From: Olleya sediminilitoris | GTDB lineage: Bacteria; Bacteroidota; Bacteroidia; Flavobacteriales; Flavobacteriaceae | Direction: 5' to 3' | DNA: 64,000 bases | Assembly: GCF_016785945.1 (NCBI RefSeq) | Contig: NZ_JAEMEF010000013.1 | Coordinates: 33,449 to 97,448, forward strand | Shown: positions 32,599 through 42,086 of the stretch, in pieces | Numbering within the stretch: position 1 is the stretch's first letter | Layout of the letters: every line of letters begins with the position of its first letter | Made by a program: the position numbers and the translations under genes | Notes under the pieces: model-generated | What the model was told of the DNA's origin: nothing | Databases searched by the model: none | Seen by the model: only the letters and a program-made list of their open reading frames with translations

Positions 32599-33558
32599 AT
32601 GCCAATAATTGAATCACATTACAAGCCTAAATTTATGTTCAGAAATGGACATATATCCACCATATATTCTGGTTTATTTCGTAAAGTAGAAGGCGTAACT
32701 CAAAAACGAGAACGCATTACTTTACCTGATTCAGACTTTATAGATTTAGATTGGAGCCATGCAAATGCACCAACTAATCAATTATTAATTATCATTCATG
32801 GTCTAGAAGGTAATGCACAACGTCATTATATGTTAGGATCCGCAAAAATAGCTAACCAAAATGGTATTGATGCAGTTTGTATAAATTTAAGAGGTTGTAG
32901 TGGAGAGGTTAATACAAGTTTTCAATCATATCATTCTGGTAAAACAGACGATTTAGCTTCAGTTTTAAACTACATAACATCTAAGTATCGTTATGATACT
33001 ATTTACTTAAATGGTTTTAGTTTAGGAGGAAATCTTATTTTAAAGTATTTAGGTGAAACCGCTAAGCTTCCTAAAGAAGTTAAAGCAGCTGTAACCGTTT
33101 CTGTTCCTGTGTATTTAAAAGGATCCTTACAGCGTTTAATGGCATCAGGAAATGTTATGTATTCTACTAAATTTTTAAAAGATTTAAAAGAAAAACTAAA
33201 ACAGAAGCAACAACAATTTCCTGAAAAAATCAATAGTTCAGATTTCAATTCGGTTAAAACTTTAAAAGATTTTGACGATGTGTATACCTCAAAAGCACAT
33301 GGTTTTAAGGATGCTTATGATTATTATCAAAAATCAAGTAGTCTTCAGTATTTAAAACATATTTCAATTCCGACCTTATTAATAAACGCTCAAAACGATT
33401 CATTTTTATCCAAAGAATGTTATCCCATTGAAGCTGCACAGCAAAATCCAAATTTATATCTAGAAATGCCAAAATATGGTGGTCATGTTGGTTTTTATCA
33501 AACCAAAGCGACCTATTATTCAGAACAAAGAATGCTTCAGTTTTTAACAGAATTGTAG
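32599..33558 (+). CDS. YheT-like alpha/beta hydrolase
   Basis: 319 residues. The family start FRNGHISTIYSGLFR is followed by LLIIIHGLEGNAQRHYM, the nucleophile elbow NGFSLGGN and a C-terminal catalytic His (YGGHVGF). This matches the YheT/ABHD1-3 group of serine hydrolases, whose substrates are esters of unclear nature. Lies 27 bp after ade on the same strand. Confidence 0.9.
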   Translation: MPIIESHYKPKFMFRNGHISTIYSGLFRKVEGVTQKRERITLPDSDFIDLDWSHANAPTNQLLIIIHGLEGNAQRHYMLGSAKIANQNGIDAVCINLRGCSGEVNTSFQSYHSGKTDDLASVLNYITSKYRYDTIYLNGFSLGGNLILKYLGETAKLPKEVKAAVTVSVPVYLKGSLQRLMASGNVMYSTKFLKDLKEKLKQKQQQFPEKINSSDFNSVKTLKDFDDVYTSKAHGFKDAYDYYQKSSSLQYLKHISIPTLLINAQNDSFLSKECYPIEAAQQNPNLYLEMPKYGGHVGFYQTKATYYSEQRMLQFLTEL

Positions 33559-33622
33559 ATTAGTACTCTTATTCAATTTATATATAAAATACTTATCTTT
33601 AGTTTTTCAAAATAAAAAACTA

Positions 33623-35500
33623 ATGAAACGTATCCTAATTCTACTAGTTTTAACGCTAGTATTTTCGTCTTGTAAAGACCAAGTAAAACTTGACACCCAA
33701 ACCACTGCAAAAGTAACAGATGACTATGTTGTTGCAGAGCATTACACTAAAAAAGAAGTATCCATTACTATGCGTGATGGTATAAAGCTGCATACTACAA
33801 TTTACTCGCCTAAAGATACGTCAAAACAGTATCCTATATTGATGCAACGTACACCTTACAGTTGTAAACCTTATGGTGATAACGAGTTTAAATCTAAAAT
33901 AGGACCTAATCAATATTTAATGAAAGAAGGTAATATTATAGTCTATCAAGACGTACGTGGACGATGGAATAGTGAAGGGGTTTATGATAATATGCGTGCA
34001 TTTATACCAAACAAAACAGGTGAGCAATTTGATGAAGCTAGTGACACGTATGACACAATAGATTGGTTGGTTAAAAATGTTGAAAATAATAATGGAAACG
34101 TTGGTACTTGGGGAATTTCCTATCCTGGTTTTTACACCACATATTCTACATTATCTGGTCATCCAGCTTTAAAAGCAGCGTCACCACAAGCTTGTATTGG
34201 AGATTTCTTTTTTGATGATTTTTTCCACAATGGTGCTTTTTTATTAAGTTATTGGAGAGCAACCTCTGTGTTTGGTTACATGAAGGATCAACCTACAAAA
34301 GAGGCTTGGTATAAATTTCCAGAAATAGGTACAGAGGACCAATACCAGTTTTTTTTAGACGCTGGACCACTTAGTAATTTAAATACATACTATGGTGAGG
34401 ACAACGAGTTTTGGAACCAAATTAAAAGTCATCCAAATTATGACGAGTTTTGGCAGAGTAGAGGTATTATTCAGCATTTAAAAGATGTTAAACCTGCGAC
34501 TTTAATTGTTGGAGGTTTATTTGATGCAGAGGATTTATATGGTCCTTTTAATACTTATAAAAGTATTGAAAAAAATAGCGATAATTACAATGCTGTTGTT
34601 TTTGGACCTTGGAGTCATGGTGATTGGGCAAGAAATAAAGACCGTCAAGTTGTTGGTAATATTCATTTTGGTGATCAAATTTCTGATGATTTTCAAAAAA
34701 ATATCGAAACAAAATTCTTTAATCATTTCTTAAAAGGAAAAGCAGACGGAACGTTAGATTTACCTGAAGCTCACTTTTTTAATACAGGTACAAAACAATG
34801 GACAGATTTTACAGCTTGGCCACCAGAAAATAGTGTTAAGGAAAGTTATTTTATGCAACCAGAACAACGTTTAACACAACAAGCTAATCGTATGGTAGCA
34901 ACAAGTGATTTTATTAGTGATCCTAAAAAACCTGTGCCTTACACAGAAGATGTTAAAGTCGTGTTTACACCACGTAAATTTATGACGGACGACCAACGTT
35001 TTGCTTCAAGACGTCCAGACGTGTTAACATTTGAAACTGAAGTTTTAGAAAACGATGTGACTTTAGCAGGAGATATTCTAGCAAAACTACAAGTGTCAAC
35101 AACTGGGACTTCTGCAGATTGGATTGTAAAAGTTATTGATGTGTTTCCTGCTGAAACCAAAAACACAGACGATGTTCAAGATCATTTAAAACTTAGTAAT
35201 TACCATATGATGGTTAGAAGTGAAACCATGCGAGGACGTTTTAGAAATAGTATGAGTACTCCAGAACCTTTTGTGCCAAATCAAAAAACAGCTGTTAATA
35301 TTAAGTTACAAGACGTATTACATACCTTTAAAAAAGGACACAAGATACAAGTACAAGTGCAAAGTACCTTTTTTCCTTATATAGATATTAATCCACAAAC
35401 TTATGTAGATAATATTTTTGAAACTAAAGCTTCAGATTTTAAAGCGCAAACACATAAAGTTTATAATGATTCAGAAATAGAGTTTACAGTTTTGAAGTAA
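33623..35500 (+). CDS. CocE/NonD-family hydrolase (peptidase S15 type), lipoprotein
   Basis: 625 residues. The N-terminus MKRILILLVLTLVFSSCKDQ is a lipoprotein signal (lipobox FSSC). The body has RDGIKLHTTIYSPKD, the nucleophile motif GTWGISYPGFYT, and a C-terminal jelly-roll domain with FTPRKFMTDDQRFASRRPDV and VQVQSTFFPYIDINPQTYVD, as in Xaa-Pro dipeptidyl peptidases and cocaine esterase-like acylases. It probably cleaves peptides or acyl amides at the cell surface. Single gene between the hydrolase and YifB. Confidence 0.9.
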   Translation: MKRILILLVLTLVFSSCKDQVKLDTQTTAKVTDDYVVAEHYTKKEVSITMRDGIKLHTTIYSPKDTSKQYPILMQRTPYSCKPYGDNEFKSKIGPNQYLMKEGNIIVYQDVRGRWNSEGVYDNMRAFIPNKTGEQFDEASDTYDTIDWLVKNVENNNGNVGTWGISYPGFYTTYSTLSGHPALKAASPQACIGDFFFDDFFHNGAFLLSYWRATSVFGYMKDQPTKEAWYKFPEIGTEDQYQFFLDAGPLSNLNTYYGEDNEFWNQIKSHPNYDEFWQSRGIIQHLKDVKPATLIVGGLFDAEDLYGPFNTYKSIEKNSDNYNAVVFGPWSHGDWARNKDRQVVGNIHFGDQISDDFQKNIETKFFNHFLKGKADGTLDLPEAHFFNTGTKQWTDFTAWPPENSVKESYFMQPEQRLTQQANRMVATSDFISDPKKPVPYTEDVKVVFTPRKFMTDDQRFASRRPDVLTFETEVLENDVTLAGDILAKLQVSTTGTSADWIVKVIDVFPAETKNTDDVQDHLKLSNYHMMVRSETMRGRFRNSMSTPEPFVPNQKTAVNIKLQDVLHTFKKGHKIQVQVQSTFFPYIDINPQTYVDNIFETKASDFKAQTHKVYNDSEIEFTVLK

Positions 35501-35547
35501 ATTTTAGAAAACTTTTTCCTACATTTAGTAACTAAACTAACCATTTT

Positions 35548-37083
35548 ATGCTTAAAAAAGTTTTTGGAAGTGCTGTTTTTGGTGTTGAAGCTACAACAGT
35601 AACCGTTGAAGTTAACGTAGATAGTGGTATTGGCTATCATCTTGTTGGACTTCCGGATAATGCAATTAAAGAAAGTAATTTTAGAATTGCAGCTGCACTT
35701 CAAAATAATGGTTATAAAATTCCTGGAAAAAAAATAATTATCAATATGTCACCTGCAGACCTTCGTAAAGAAGGTTCTGCTTATGACCTGACATTGGCAA
35801 TGGGTATTTTAGCAGCTTCAAAGCAAATAGTTGCTGAAAATTTGGAAGAGTTTTTAATCATGGGTGAATTATCCTTAGACGGAACACTACAACCTATTAA
35901 AGGTGCTTTGCCAATTGCTATTAAGGCTAGGGAAGAAGGTTATAAAGGATTTATACTTCCTATTCAAAATGTTAAAGAAGCTGCTATTGTTGATGGCCTT
36001 GAAGTGTATGGCGTCGAAAATATTAAACAAGTCATTAATTATTTTGATAAAGGCGAAGCTTTAGAGCAAACGATAATTGATACAAGAAAAGAATTTGAAA
36101 AAAGTCTTGATTTTCCGGAGTTTGATTTTAGTGATGTTAAAGGCCAAGAAAGTATAAAACGTTGTATGGAAATTGCAGCAGCAGGTGGACATAATATTAT
36201 TTTGATTGGTCCTCCAGGTGCTGGAAAAACGATGTTAGCAAAACGCTTACCTAGTATTTTACCACCAATGACGTTACATGAAGCTTTAGAAACAACAAAA
36301 ATACATAGTGTAGTTGGACGTGTCAAAGATTCAGGATTAATGGCTCAAAGACCTTTTAGAAGTCCGCATCACACTATTAGTGACGTTGCTTTAGTCGGAG
36401 GAGGAGCATATCCACAACCAGGAGAAATATCATTGTCACACAATGGAGTTTTATTTTTAGACGAATTACCAGAGTTTAAACGAGGTGTTTTAGAAGTCAT
36501 GCGTCAACCCTTAGAAGATAGAGAAGTAACCATTTCTAGAGCTAGGTTTACAGTAACCTATCCATCATCGTTTATGTTAGTTGCTAGTATGAATCCTAGT
36601 CCAAGTGGTTATTTTAACGATCCTGATGCACCTGTAACTAGCAGTCCAGCAGAAATGCAACGGTATTTAAGTAAAATTTCTGGACCACTTTTAGATAGAA
36701 TAGATATTCATATTGAAGTGACTCCTGTTCCTTTTGAAAAATTATCAGAAGAACGTAAAGGCGAATCTTCAGTTGATATAAGAAAACGTGTTACTAAAGC
36801 ACGTCAAATACAAACCCTACGGTTTAAAGATTTTGAGAATGTACACTATAACGCACAAATGTCCACAAAGCAAATAAGGGTATATTGTAAACTTGAAGAG
36901 GCTTCAAAACAATTACTTAAAACAGCAATGGAACGTTTAAATCTTTCTGCTAGAGCGTATGACAGAATTTTAAAAGTTTCTAGAACTATTGCAGATCTGG
37001 AAGGTAGTGACGCTGTACTAGGAAATCACATAAGTGAAGCAATACAATACAGAAGTTTAGATAGAGAAGGATGGTTGGGTTGA
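35548..37083 (+). CDS. yifB: YifB/ComM-family Mg-chelatase-like AAA+ ATPase
   Basis: 511 residues. N-terminal Lon-like domain (GVEATTVTVEVNVDSGIGYH, VGLPDNAIKES, AYDLTLAMGIL) is followed by the AAA+ core with Walker A GPPGAGKTMLA, RPFRSPHHTIS, Walker B LFLDELPEF and MNPSPSGYFND, then the C-terminal helical part (LSARAYDRILKVSRTIADL). ComM homologues are hexameric helicases that extend branch migration during natural transformation; YifB is the generic name. Complete, normal length. Confidence 0.95.
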   Translation: MLKKVFGSAVFGVEATTVTVEVNVDSGIGYHLVGLPDNAIKESNFRIAAALQNNGYKIPGKKIIINMSPADLRKEGSAYDLTLAMGILAASKQIVAENLEEFLIMGELSLDGTLQPIKGALPIAIKAREEGYKGFILPIQNVKEAAIVDGLEVYGVENIKQVINYFDKGEALEQTIIDTRKEFEKSLDFPEFDFSDVKGQESIKRCMEIAAAGGHNIILIGPPGAGKTMLAKRLPSILPPMTLHEALETTKIHSVVGRVKDSGLMAQRPFRSPHHTISDVALVGGGAYPQPGEISLSHNGVLFLDELPEFKRGVLEVMRQPLEDREVTISRARFTVTYPSSFMLVASMNPSPSGYFNDPDAPVTSSPAEMQRYLSKISGPLLDRIDIHIEVTPVPFEKLSEERKGESSVDIRKRVTKARQIQTLRFKDFENVHYNAQMSTKQIRVYCKLEEASKQLLKTAMERLNLSARAYDRILKVSRTIADLEGSDAVLGNHISEAIQYRSLDREGWLG

Positions 37084-37158
37084 TTTTCTTAAAAAATTAA
37101 CATTTTTTTTATTACATTAGTGTTTTAGCTATTAATAACTTTAAATAATTATCAAAAA

Positions 37159-37518
37159 ATGTCAGTACCAACCGGAAAAATCACAGCGACTGAAGCTGAA
37201 GAATTAAATGATGCATGGACTAATTTGCGTAAAAATGCCAATGATAAAGCAGCAGGTAAATCTGATAATAGATCAACATGGTATTCTCTTGAAGATATGG
37301 AAGCTTTTATCAAAATGATAAAAGATGAAAATTCAGCAGTAAATGGAGTCCGATGCTACTTAGGTGTAAAAACAACTAATCAAGATCCAAAAGGGTATAC
37401 TACCATATTTATGGTTCCTACTGAAAGAAATGGTAATACAAATCAAGATATAATTGGTGCCAATGGAATGGATAGAGGTGATGGTGGAATGCCACCAGAT
37501 CAAGGATATCCAAACTAA
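37159..37518 (+). CDS. Small soluble protein of unknown function, unit 1 (119 aa)
   Basis: Family function unknown to me; I have the impression that such proteins recur in Bacteroidota. The opening GKITATEAEELNDAWTNLRK is a helix, the middle STWYSLEDMEAFIKMIKDEN is shared with the paralogue at 38488, and a strand GVRCYLGVK leads to GYTTIFMVPTE and a Gly/Asp/Pro-rich tail (GMDRGDGGMPPDQGY). No membrane segment. It is the first gene of a two-gene unit with the membrane protein 5 nt downstream; the whole unit is repeated at 38.4-39.6 kb. Confidence 0.7.
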   Translation: MSVPTGKITATEAEELNDAWTNLRKNANDKAAGKSDNRSTWYSLEDMEAFIKMIKDENSAVNGVRCYLGVKTTNQDPKGYTTIFMVPTERNGNTNQDIIGANGMDRGDGGMPPDQGYPN

Positions 37519-37523
37519 TTTAT

Positions 37524-38240
37524 ATGGAGCATTTTTTACATCAAAACTATAGTTTTTTAACTAAATTTTTTATTCTGATAGCAGTTGTTTCTGGAATTGT
37601 TTCTTACAGGAAATACAAAGGGACACCTGCTATTTTTTTTATAAAGATTGTATTATTCTTATTTTTAATTGAAGTCATTGGGTCATATTATAAACTTAAA
37701 GGGTTACATAATTTTTTTGATCCCATATTTAGTTCGGTATTTAAAAAAAATTTTTGGTGGTATACTCTAGCATTTGATGTGGTAGTGATTGTATTATTCT
37801 CTGTACTATTTCAGAAAGTAATAGCAAATAAAAAATTCAAAAAGATATTAAAGTTTACTACATATTGTTTTATATTATTTTCATCAATTCATATCTTCTA
37901 TAACAGAGACTTGTTTTTTATTCAGTTTTTTCCTATGATTCAAATTGCTGGAGCTTTTGTAATTTTAAGCTGTAGTATATTGTATTTTATGGAATTACTG
38001 CTAACTAATAAAATTCTTAAATTTTATAAATTCATTTATTTCTATATAGCAATTGCCATATTTATTTGGTGGCTAGTTATTACACCTTTAACTTTTTACG
38101 ATGTGTATATGGTTAATAGCGATTGGGAGTATATATTTTTAAAATGGCAAATTTACTTAACATTAAACTTCGTAATGTATATGTTATTTGCAATTGGTTT
38201 TTTTGTCTCAAAACCTCAAAATTTGCCCAAAAAAAATTAA
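37524..38240 (+). CDS. Multi-pass membrane protein of unknown function, unit 1 (238 aa)
   Basis: About six to seven hydrophobic segments with short basic loops. Shared with the paralogue at 38860 are a GSYY/GSYT region, FWWYTLAFDVVVI / TWWFTLFFDVFAV, and IFIWWLVITPLTFYDVY / LFLWWLIVTPLVFYDKY. The conserved aromatic WWLVITPL segment may be a functional core, but no enzyme or transporter family is recognised. Starts 5 nt after the small soluble protein gene, so the two products probably work together, the soluble protein perhaps as a sensor or regulator of the membrane protein. Confidence 0.7.
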   Translation: MEHFLHQNYSFLTKFFILIAVVSGIVSYRKYKGTPAIFFIKIVLFLFLIEVIGSYYKLKGLHNFFDPIFSSVFKKNFWWYTLAFDVVVIVLFSVLFQKVIANKKFKKILKFTTYCFILFSSIHIFYNRDLFFIQFFPMIQIAGAFVILSCSILYFMELLLTNKILKFYKFIYFYIAIAIFIWWLVITPLTFYDVYMVNSDWEYIFLKWQIYLTLNFVMYMLFAIGFFVSKPQNLPKKN

Positions 38241-38487
38241 TTAGAATTGAATACTTTAAATAAATATGTATGATTGAATATTATATTGATTCAAAACATT
38301 GATTCTGTATGTTTTATAATAGTATGATTTGTTTTTTAAAATAACATCAATATATGATTTGATCAAAATATTAGTTTTTCTTAGTCTTTGGTAAGGTTTC
38401 TAGTTTAAAAGAAAACTTTAACTATTAATATAATTTAAGTACTTTCGTGCTCTAGCTATTAATAACTATTAACAATAATTAAAAAAG

Positions 38488-38850
38488 ATGTCAAAACCAC
38501 AAGGAGTGATTACAGCAAAAGAAGCGATAGAGCTTAGTGATCAATGGACTAAATTAAGAAAAGATGCTAATGATAGAGCAGCCGGCAAACCAGATAACAG
38601 ATCTTCATGGTACTCGTTAGAAGAGATGGAAACATTTATCAAAATGATTAAAGAAGAAAATAAATCTGTGAACGGTATTAGGTTTTATCTGGGAGTAGAT
38701 AAAGTGTCAAAATTAGATCAAAAAGGATACACGACGATTTTTATGGTGCCAACTGAAGAAATAAATGGTGGTAACCATGATATAATTGGAGCTAACGGAA
38801 TGGATAGAGCAGGTAATGGTAATCCACCACAATCAGGTTGTCCACAATAA
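38488..38850 (+). CDS. Small soluble protein of unknown function, unit 2 (120 aa)
   Basis: Paralogue of the 119-residue protein at 37159. Identical or near-identical blocks include LRKDANDRAAGKPDNRSSWY against LRKNANDKAAGKSDNRSTWY, EEMETFIKMIKEEN, GYTTIFMVPTE and DIIGANGMDR. The upstream leader is also duplicated: both copies read TAGCTATTAATAACT a few tens of bases before the ATG. The C-terminal tail ends GNPPQSGCPQ instead of GMPPDQGYPN, introducing a cysteine. Confidence 0.72.
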   Translation: MSKPQGVITAKEAIELSDQWTKLRKDANDRAAGKPDNRSSWYSLEEMETFIKMIKEENKSVNGIRFYLGVDKVSKLDQKGYTTIFMVPTEEINGGNHDIIGANGMDRAGNGNPPQSGCPQ

Positions 38851-38859
38851 AACAATCTA

Positions 38860-39567
38860 ATGCTAGATTTTTTATTTAAAAATTATTTTCTAATTACACA
38901 TATTTTAGAAGCAACAACAGCTGTAATAGGTCTTTTCTGTTTGAAAAAATTTAAAGACACAGCTGTTGTTTTTTTTATTAAAATTTTAGTGTTTTTGTTT
39001 TTTGTAGACTTTTTTGGTTCATATACTCTTTATTTAGATAAATTTGAGTTTTTTAAACCTATAAAAGGAACTAAGTTTGCCTATAATACTTGGTGGTTTA
39101 CTTTGTTTTTTGATGTATTTGCAGTTTCTTTTTTGACTTTTTTCTATATCAAACTTTTTAAAGATATATTGTTAAAAAAAGTTATTAAAATAACTTTACT
39201 ATCATTCTGGATTTATTGTTTTGCAAAGGTTATTTTTGATTTTGATAGTTTATTTTACACTTCAGATCCTGTAATATACATATTTGGAGCAATATTAATT
39301 ATCGGGTGTACTTCAATATATTTTATACAATTATTACAAAACGAGGATTTATTAAAATTTTCAACATCTCCTTATTTTTATATAAGTATATCTTTGTTTT
39401 TATGGTGGTTAATTGTTACACCATTAGTCTTTTATGATAAGTATTATATCTTAGAAGATAAAAGCTTTATTAACTTAAAACGTAGTATTTACGTGTTTTC
39501 AAACTTGTTTATGTATACTACATTTGCTATCGGACTTTTAGTTTCAAGATCTGAACTATTGAAATAA
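38860..39567 (+). CDS. Multi-pass membrane protein of unknown function, unit 2 (235 aa)
   Basis: Paralogue of the 238-residue membrane protein at 37524, with the same helix pattern and the WWLIVTPLVFYDKY core, but more diverged than the small partner proteins are. Starts 9 nt after the small gene of its unit. Divergence of the membrane partners with conservation of the soluble partners suggests that specificity lies in the membrane component. Downstream, after about 170 bp, a histidine-kinase gene reads in the same direction. Confidence 0.72.
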   Translation: MLDFLFKNYFLITHILEATTAVIGLFCLKKFKDTAVVFFIKILVFLFFVDFFGSYTLYLDKFEFFKPIKGTKFAYNTWWFTLFFDVFAVSFLTFFYIKLFKDILLKKVIKITLLSFWIYCFAKVIFDFDSLFYTSDPVIYIFGAILIIGCTSIYFIQLLQNEDLLKFSTSPYFYISISLFLWWLIVTPLVFYDKYYILEDKSFINLKRSIYVFSNLFMYTTFAIGLLVSRSELLK

Positions 39568-39737
39568 TATGATATCAAAGCTTTTATTTATTTTTAATCA
39601 ATAAATATATAAAGTTTGAGTGTTTGTCTTCAATACTGTATGTTAAAATTAAAAACGTTAGCTATTTTTGTTTACTGTTATATTTATGTATACTTGTTTT
39701 TACTTTGTACCTATAGTTTCAAAAACCACAACCAAAC

Positions 39738-40559
39738 ATGATTAACCTTTTATTGCTTTTACAATCACCACAAGTATCCACTGCAGCAGAGCGTTACTTA
39801 CTAATTTACATGATTGGTGTTTTAATAGTTGTAACAACACTTGTTATTTTGTTTTTTATAGTTTTTCAAAAAAGAAAAAACCAATTGTTGTTAGATCAAA
39901 TTATGCAACAACAAGCTTTTGAAGCAGAATTGTCAAATGCACAAACCGAAATACAAGAACAAACCTTAAAAAATATTGGTTGGGAGCTACATGATAATGT
40001 GGGACAATTGTTAGCAGCTGCTAGTATGCAGCTTAACATCTTAAAAACCAAACTGAATACTGAAGCACAAGACAATTTTTCTGAAGCTTCAGATTTTGTT
40101 AAACAAAGTTTAAAAGAAGTAAGGATGCTATCCAGATCTTTAAACAATGAAGTTGTTTTAAATATTGGTTTTGAGCAATCCATAACAAATGAGTTAAATA
40201 GACTTAAAAAGATGAGGTTTGCTTCTGCAGAACTACATGTTAAAGGGGAAGTCATACCTTTTAATAATAAAAAGCATGAAATTATAATATTTAGAATATT
40301 ACAAGAATTTTTTTCCAATACAGTTAAGTATTCTGATGCTAAAAACCTTGCAGTTATTCTTAATTATGAGCAAGATAAATTAGTTATAAAAGCTACAGAT
40401 GATGGTAAGGGTTTTAACTCAGAAACTGTAGAAAAAGGCTCTGGATTATTAAATATGAAAAGTCGTGCAGAGCTTATAAATACTAATTTTAGTCTACAAT
40501 CAAATCCAGGAGAAGGTGTTAAGTTACAACTAGAATATCCTTTAAATCAACCCGTATAA
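39738..40559 (+). CDS. Sensor histidine kinase (NarL-type, HisKA_3)
   Basis: 273 residues. One N-terminal transmembrane helix (about 22-45) is followed by a short coiled coil. The H-box IGWELHDNVGQLLAAA has the phospho-acceptor H85 directly followed by Asp, as in HPK7 kinases. The C-terminal ATPase domain has FRILQEFFSNTVKYSDA, DDGKGF and GSGLLNMKSRAELI. There is no extracellular sensor domain. No response regulator gene is adjacent, so the partner is unknown. It may sense membrane state or signals from the two membrane units upstream; this is only positional inference. Confidence 0.9.
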   Translation: MINLLLLLQSPQVSTAAERYLLIYMIGVLIVVTTLVILFFIVFQKRKNQLLLDQIMQQQAFEAELSNAQTEIQEQTLKNIGWELHDNVGQLLAAASMQLNILKTKLNTEAQDNFSEASDFVKQSLKEVRMLSRSLNNEVVLNIGFEQSITNELNRLKKMRFASAELHVKGEVIPFNNKKHEIIIFRILQEFFSNTVKYSDAKNLAVILNYEQDKLVIKATDDGKGFNSETVEKGSGLLNMKSRAELINTNFSLQSNPGEGVKLQLEYPLNQPV

Positions 40560-40572
40560 ACATTGCAGGAAG

Positions 40573-41943
40573 CTACAACCATTTAAGTACTTTTCTAACA
40601 GTGTTTAATTTACCTTTATAAGGTGCATAGCGTACTGGAATATCTAACCAATTAGCTTTTTTTACGACTCCTTTTTTATGACTAAATGTATCAAAAGTAT
40701 GTTGACCATGATAAGCTCCAATTCCGCTGTTACCAACACCTCCAAACGGTAATCTGTGATTTGCAAAATGCACTATAGTGTCGTTTATGCAACCACCTCC
40801 AAACGAATATTTTTTTATTAATTGTTTCGCTTTTGCGGAATTTGTGCTAAATACATACAAGCTTAAAGGCTTGTTATAAGACAGTATTATACGATCTAAA
40901 TCCGAAACATCTTGATAAGAAACTACAGGTAGAATTGGTCCAAATATTTCATCTTTCATGACTTCGCTATCCAATTTTGGTTCGTCAATAATAGTTGGAG
41001 CTATATAAAGATCTTTAGCATTAGTTTGACCACCAATTTTACACTTTTGATTAACCAATAACTCAGACAGACGTTCAAAATTTTTGATATTTATGATTCT
41101 AGCTAAATCTTTTGAGTCTTCAGGGTTTTGTCCATAAGCTAATTCTATTTCATGTTGTATAGCTTTGTAAAAGGCTTCCTTTTTTGTGTGATGTATCAAA
41201 ACATAATCAGGAGCAATACAGGTTTGACCAGCGTTAACAAATTTACCCCAAACTACTCGTTTTGCAGTAAGTTTAATATTAGCAGTTTCGTCTATAATAC
41301 AAGGGTTTTTTCCGCCTAACTCTAACGTTATTGGTGTTAAATTTGGTGCTGCTGCTTTAGCTACTATTTTGCCAACATTAACACTTCCTGTAAAGAAAAT
41401 ATAATCCCAACGTTGATGTAATAATTGTGTAGATGTACCAACACCACCTTGTACTACAGTAACGTGTTCTGGTTTAAATACCTTTTTAATAATATCACTC
41501 AATAAAGCAGATGTGTTTGGTGTAAGTTCGCTTGGTTTAAGTACAACTGTATTACCTGCTGCAATAGCACCAACTAAAGGAGCTATTGCTAGTTGGTAAG
41601 GGTAGTTCCAAGGTGCGATGACTAAAACATTTCCATAAGGTTCAGAATACAAATAATCTGATGACGGGAAATTTAATAAAGCAGGAAAAACACGTTTTGG
41701 TTTAGCCCATTTACTTAATTTTTTTATGGTATGTTTTAAATCTTGTATTACAATAGCAGTTTCGGTTAAAACACTTTCAAATTCTGGTTTTTTAAAGTCT
41801 TTATATAACGCCTCAGTGATGTCTTGTTCTCTAGTTATTAAATGGTTTAAAAGTGATTTTAAGACTTTTTTACGGTAGGCTACCTCTTGGGTTTGCCCTG
41901 TTTTAAAAAACTTTTTTTGAGCATTTAATAGATCTGGTATCAT
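40573..41943 (-). CDS. Aldehyde dehydrogenase (NAD(P)-dependent, class 3 type)
   Basis: 456 residues, the short length of class 3/fatty aldehyde dehydrogenases. Motifs: APWNYPYQLA, the nucleotide turn FTGSVNVGKIV, the general-base ITLELGGKNPCI and the catalytic Cys in NAGQTCIAPDY, followed by DEIFGPILPV and LPFGGVGNSGIGAYHG. It oxidises medium- or long-chain and aromatic aldehydes to acids. Single gene, convergent with the histidine kinase. Confidence 0.93.
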   Translation of the reverse strand: MIPDLLNAQKKFFKTGQTQEVAYRKKVLKSLLNHLITREQDITEALYKDFKKPEFESVLTETAIVIQDLKHTIKKLSKWAKPKRVFPALLNFPSSDYLYSEPYGNVLVIAPWNYPYQLAIAPLVGAIAAGNTVVLKPSELTPNTSALLSDIIKKVFKPEHVTVVQGGVGTSTQLLHQRWDYIFFTGSVNVGKIVAKAAAPNLTPITLELGGKNPCIIDETANIKLTAKRVVWGKFVNAGQTCIAPDYVLIHHTKKEAFYKAIQHEIELAYGQNPEDSKDLARIINIKNFERLSELLVNQKCKIGGQTNAKDLYIAPTIIDEPKLDSEVMKDEIFGPILPVVSYQDVSDLDRIILSYNKPLSLYVFSTNSAKAKQLIKKYSFGGGCINDTIVHFANHRLPFGGVGNSGIGAYHGQHTFDTFSHKKGVVKKANWLDIPVRYAPYKGKLNTVRKVLKWL

Positions 41944-41991
41944 AGGTGTTTTTTTATTTTAAAGATAACTATTTTATAAGGTTGTTATTAT

Positions 41992-42080
41992 TGCGTTAGT
42001 GGTAGAAATGGCATCCTTTTTTTGCTGCCATATATGGCAAAAAAAGATATAATGGATGACACGACCCTTGTGGTAACGCC
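41992..42080. repeat. Palindromic intergenic repeat (REP-like)
   Basis: An 89-bp element between two minus-strand genes. The outer ends share GCGTTA, the inner part pairs GGCATCCTTTTTTTGC with its near complement GCAAAAAAAG-(atataat)-GGATGAC, and the centre GCCATATATGGC is a perfect 12-bp palindrome. It has the look of a dispersed flavobacterial repeat element, perhaps a mini-transposon or an RNA hairpin. It could also end transcription of the pseudouridine-synthase unit. Confidence 0.6.
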
Positions 42081-42086
42081 AAAAAA

